Origin: Marinobacter salexigens
GTDB taxonomy: Bacteria; Pseudomonadota; Gammaproteobacteria; Pseudomonadales; Oleiphilaceae
Assembly (NCBI RefSeq): GCF_002806945.1
Contig: NZ_NIHC01000001.1
Span: 806,001-870,000, forward strand
Direction: 5' to 3'
DNA: 64,000 nt
Every line of letters starts with the position of its first letter. The first letter of the stretch is position 1. Made by a program: the position numbers and the translations under genes. Shown one piece after another: positions 61,602 through 64,000 of this stretch. The notes below the pieces were generated by a model. It saw nothing but the letters and a program-made list of their open reading frames with translations. It was not told the origin of the DNA and searched no databases.

Positions 61602-62787
61602 GATTTTGCCGGAAGGGCAGTACCGTTTTGGCCTCTTCGTAGTACCCCATAACCTGCTCGGCTTCCTCATGGGTAAAAGCCTCAATAGCGTCCCGAAATC
61701 CTGGGTGCGCTATGCCGTGCCATGAATGGGTGATTACCGGCTCAAATCCTCGCACCAGCTTGTGCTCCCCTTGCGCGCCTGCATCGAAGGTTTTCAAGCC
61801 CAGCTCGATAGCCAGTTCGATGCCCTGGTAATAACAGGTCTCAAAGTGCAGGTGGTTGTATTCTTCCAGACAACCCCAGTAACGACCGTAAAGCGTATGC
61901 TGCCCGCTCAGGAACAAGGCGCCCGCAATCATTTCGCCATCTTTAACCGCCATGATGACATGCAGATGTTCAGGCATGGTTTCCCGTATCTGTTCAAAGA
62001 ACTGCTGTGTAAGGTATGGCCGTTGGCCACGCTTCAGGTAGGTGGCTTGATAGAATACATAAAAAGCCGCCAGAACGTGATCGGGAATGTCTGAACCATC
62101 AAACCGGGTGAAGCTGATCGCCTGCTCGGCCACTTTGCGGCGTTCTTTGCGAATGGATTTGCGTTTGCGGGAGGTGAGCTGGCTCAGGAAGTCCTCGAAG
62201 CTGCCATAGCCGTGATTGCGCCAATGAAACTGACAGCCAATACGGTGGAGCTGTTCATCATCCTGTAGTAACTGCTGATCCTCTGTGTTGGGAAACAGAA
62301 GATGCCAGGAGTGAGCGCCAATACGGGCTATTTGTGTGTCCAGAAGATTATGGAGTTTCCTGGGGCCAAGCGCAGCGCGCAATTTTGGATCTAGCAATAA
62401 CCTTGGCCCTTGGGAAGGTGTAAAAGGTACGGCCATCAATAACTTTGGATAATAATGCTGGCCATAGCGCTGATAGGCCTCGGCCCAGGCAAAGTCGAAC
62501 ACGTATTCGCCACGGGAATGGTTTTTCAAGAAGGCGGGGATAATACCGGTTATCTGGTCTTGCTGGCGGATCACCAGGTGGCTGGGTTGCCAGCCGGTGG
62601 TTGGGCTGGTGCAGCCAGTCTGCTCCAGTGCCTGAAAAAACTCATAACGCAAAAAAGGGTTGTGAGTGCCCGCGAGACGCTGCCAGTCGGATTGAGCAAT
62701 ATCGTTTATTGAGTGAGCCACCGTGACCCGGCAATCTGCCGGGCCCGGGAAAATGGCTGGTGATTCGTTGAAGCGGGATTGGGACAT
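61591..62787 (-). CDS. GNAT-family N-acetyltransferase (peptidoglycan-biosynthesis type)
   Basis: The product has 398 residues. YVFDFAWAEAYQRYGQHYYPKLLMAVPFTPSQGPRLL and FDAGAQGEHKLVRGFEPVITHSWHG are conserved blocks of the COG3146/DUF482 group, related to Fem-type aminoacyl-transferases. The substrate is unknown. The start is ATG at 62787. It is not part of an operon. Confidence 0.88.
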   Translation of the reverse strand: MSQSRFNESPAIFPGPADCRVTVAHSINDIAQSDWQRLAGTHNPFLRYEFFQALEQTGCTSPTTGWQPSHLVIRQQDQITGIIPAFLKNHSRGEYVFDFAWAEAYQRYGQHYYPKLLMAVPFTPSQGPRLLLDPKLRAALGPRKLHNLLDTQIARIGAHSWHLLFPNTEDQQLLQDDEQLHRIGCQFHWRNHGYGSFEDFLSQLTSRKRKSIRKERRKVAEQAISFTRFDGSDIPDHVLAAFYVFYQATYLKRGQRPYLTQQFFEQIRETMPEHLHVIMAVKDGEMIAGALFLSGQHTLYGRYWGCLEEYNHLHFETCYYQGIELAIELGLKTFDAGAQGEHKLVRGFEPVITHSWHGIAHPGFRDAIEAFTHEEAEQVMGYYEEAKTVLPFRQNHGA

Positions 62788-62885
62788 GGTTGTGCTATCT
62801 TCCGGTTAGTTGTGCAGGCGTGAGCGGCATGCTCAGACTGCCCTAACCATACGCCATAACTCCCCGCGCAATCACGAAAGCAGAA

Positions 62886-63308
62886 TTAATTCCGGTTCTG
62901 CATGCGGCGTTCCTGCATTTCTATTTGCCTGTCCGTCATGCGCTGCTGGCGTTCTGCAGCCATTTCTTCCTGGATTTCTGCCCAAATCTTACGTTGCTCT
63001 TTAGTCAATTTCAGGCGGTTTGCGATTTCTTCATTGCGCGCTGCTATTTTGGGCTGACGATCAAGTAATTGCTGCTGTCGCTCCGCTTGACGCAATGCCA
63101 TTCGCTCGGCGCGCATCATTTCGCGTTCTTCGCGCATCTGTTGTCGTTCTTCCCGCATTTGCTGACGTTCAATCTGCATTTCCTGGCGCTGCTGGTCGTC
63201 GAAGCGGGGCCCGCTGTTTTGGCCTTGGGCCATAGCCAAAGGGCTGGATAGCAGCAGAGCAGAAGCAAGAATGCTGGCGGTTATAGGGGCTGATTTGCGT
63301 AAACTCAT
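62886..63308 (-). CDS. Spy/CpxP-like Met/Gln/Arg-rich periplasmic protein 1
   Basis: The product has 140 residues with a signal peptide (about 1-27, ending AMA). The middle consists of imperfect seven-residue units of the type QQMREER (about 45-75), giving a long charged helix. RLKLTKEQRKIWAEIQEEM is the most Spy-like piece. Met and Gln are unusually frequent. AGAGG precedes the ATG. It is probably a periplasmic chaperone-like or metal-sensitive protein; the neighbour at 63495-63857 is a relative. Confidence 0.72.
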   Translation of the reverse strand: MSLRKSAPITASILASALLLSSPLAMAQGQNSGPRFDDQQRQEMQIERQQMREERQQMREEREMMRAERMALRQAERQQQLLDRQPKIAARNEEIANRLKLTKEQRKIWAEIQEEMAAERQQRMTDRQIEMQERRMQNRN

Positions 63309-63494
63309 AATGACACCTCTGGTAAATCCGTTTTCGGTGAGAGCTTGGAAAAGCTTTTAATTAGTATGCTTTATATTCGGTTATATAAGGTGTGGGCACA
63401 AGACCGGGTATTACGGATTGTAGAAGATAAGGTTTTCCGTACACTACCTTCCGATCGGTGGTTCCCCGGCCCAGTGCCAAGCACTGTCTCGCAC

Positions 63495-63857
63495 TTACCT
63501 CTTAGGCCGATCGCATCGCTTTTTCATCTTGCTTTGCATTTTCGCCATTCGCTTTTCATGCTGCTGCCGGTTTTCTTCGTGAATCTCATTCCAGGTTCCG
63601 CGCTGTTCCTCGTTAAGTTTAAGGCGCTCGGCCATGGCCTCGCGTCGTTCGGCCATTTCCGCCTGTCGCTCCTCCATATTGAAACGCCCCTTGCCTTCAC
63701 GCAGGTTGTCGCACATTTCTGTCATATCGCGCTGGTTGCCGCGCTGGCCGTCACCGTAGTTGCCCGAAGAGTTACTTGCCATCAAGGCAGGGCTGGCGGC
63801 AAACAGAACGGAGGCCAGTAGGCCGGCGGTAATAACTGAAGTCTTACGTTTGCTCAT
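63495..63857 (-). CDS. Spy/CpxP-like Met/Arg-rich periplasmic protein 2
   Basis: The product has 120 residues from the ATG at 63857 (CGAGGAAAC upstream); a longer in-frame start lacks a ribosome-binding site. Signal peptide about 1-27. RLKLNEEQRGTWNEIHEE parallels the LTKEQRKIWAEIQEE block of the preceding protein, and the Met/Arg-rich helix (MAERREAMAERLK) is shorter. It has a lone pair of cysteines (MCDNL and KRCDRP) near both ends of the mature part. Transcribed in the same direction as its relative, 186 bases apart. Confidence 0.72.
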   Translation of the reverse strand: MSKRKTSVITAGLLASVLFAASPALMASNSSGNYGDGQRGNQRDMTEMCDNLREGKGRFNMEERQAEMAERREAMAERLKLNEEQRGTWNEIHEENRQQHEKRMAKMQSKMKKRCDRPKR

Positions 63858-64000
63858 GGTGTTTCCTCGCACGGTTAGCTGCTTCTCAGCAGAAGGTTGA
63901 TTCATTGGTGACCATGGTACTGCCTGGCTTGGTAAACGAGCGTCAATGCCATGTAAAGGTTCTGCAAAGGCGTTCAAGTCAGAGCCTGCATGCTCTCGGG

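Noticed and set aside
1..64000. CRISPR array, tRNA, rRNA, prophage or insertion sequence
   Set aside because: I looked for regularly spaced repeats, clover-leaf sequences, transposase or integrase motifs and found none.

Overview
The window looks like chromosomal DNA of a marine gammaproteobacterium, most likely Marinobacter or a close relative. This is inferred from the mix of families (EfpL/YeiP, TIGR02647, AstA with DUF1338, DUF2339, DUF1415, AaeX/AaeA/AaeB-type efflux) and the moderate GC content; no rRNA marker is present. I found no rRNA, tRNA, CRISPR array, transposase, integrase or phage gene. About 65 protein genes fill nearly all of the sequence.

Left part (1-12.5 kb). A branched-chain 2-oxoacid dehydrogenase operon (E1 alpha, E1 beta, E2) on the minus strand runs into a Hanks-type Ser/Thr kinase that is cut by the window edge. 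Next comes a complete amine-oxidation island on the minus strand: outer-membrane porin, aldehyde dehydrogenase, then a TTQ amine dehydrogenase cluster in the order large subunit, MauE-like, MauD-like, small subunit, c-type cytochrome. A FeaR-like AraC regulator is divergent to it. The shared intergenic region carries two direct copies of TTT-N8-TGCCA exactly 21 bp apart. Read on the operon strand this is TGNCA-N8-AAA, the site I recall for E. coli FeaR.

Middle (12.5-43 kb). This is a mosaic of housekeeping and envelope genes: a DUF2339 membrane protein, TrxC and a second thioredoxin-like protein, a lipase-like hydrolase, a crotonase, an MtfA-type peptidase, an aromatic-acid-type efflux set (DUF1656/HlyD/FUSC), a RIO kinase, EfpL, an MFS transporter, an Lrp regulator divergent from a PutA that lacks its DNA-binding domain, a lytic transglycosylase, a lipid kinase followed by MtgA, a ZIP transporter, and an AstA/DUF1338 pair divergent from a second Lrp regulator.

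Right part (43-64 kb). It holds an acyl-CoA synthetase, a LysR regulator with a divergent 64-residue basic protein, an ABC-F protein, a DUF1415 gene bracketed by two large palindromic intergenic elements, a spermidine-synthase-like protein translationally coupled to a sirtuin, an amino-acid block (NSS transporter, leucine-dehydrogenase-like enzyme, AzlC/AzlD exporter), a calcium-motif protein behind a good sigma-28 promoter match, a YiaW/YiaV-like pair, dodecin, and two related Spy-like Met/Gln/Arg-rich periplasmic proteins.

The least ordinary items are the FeaR-box/TTQ amine island, the two palindromic elements with a conserved loop but unrelated self-complementary arms, the sigma-28 promoter in front of an uncharacterised calcium-motif gene, and the kinase at the end of the bkd operon.
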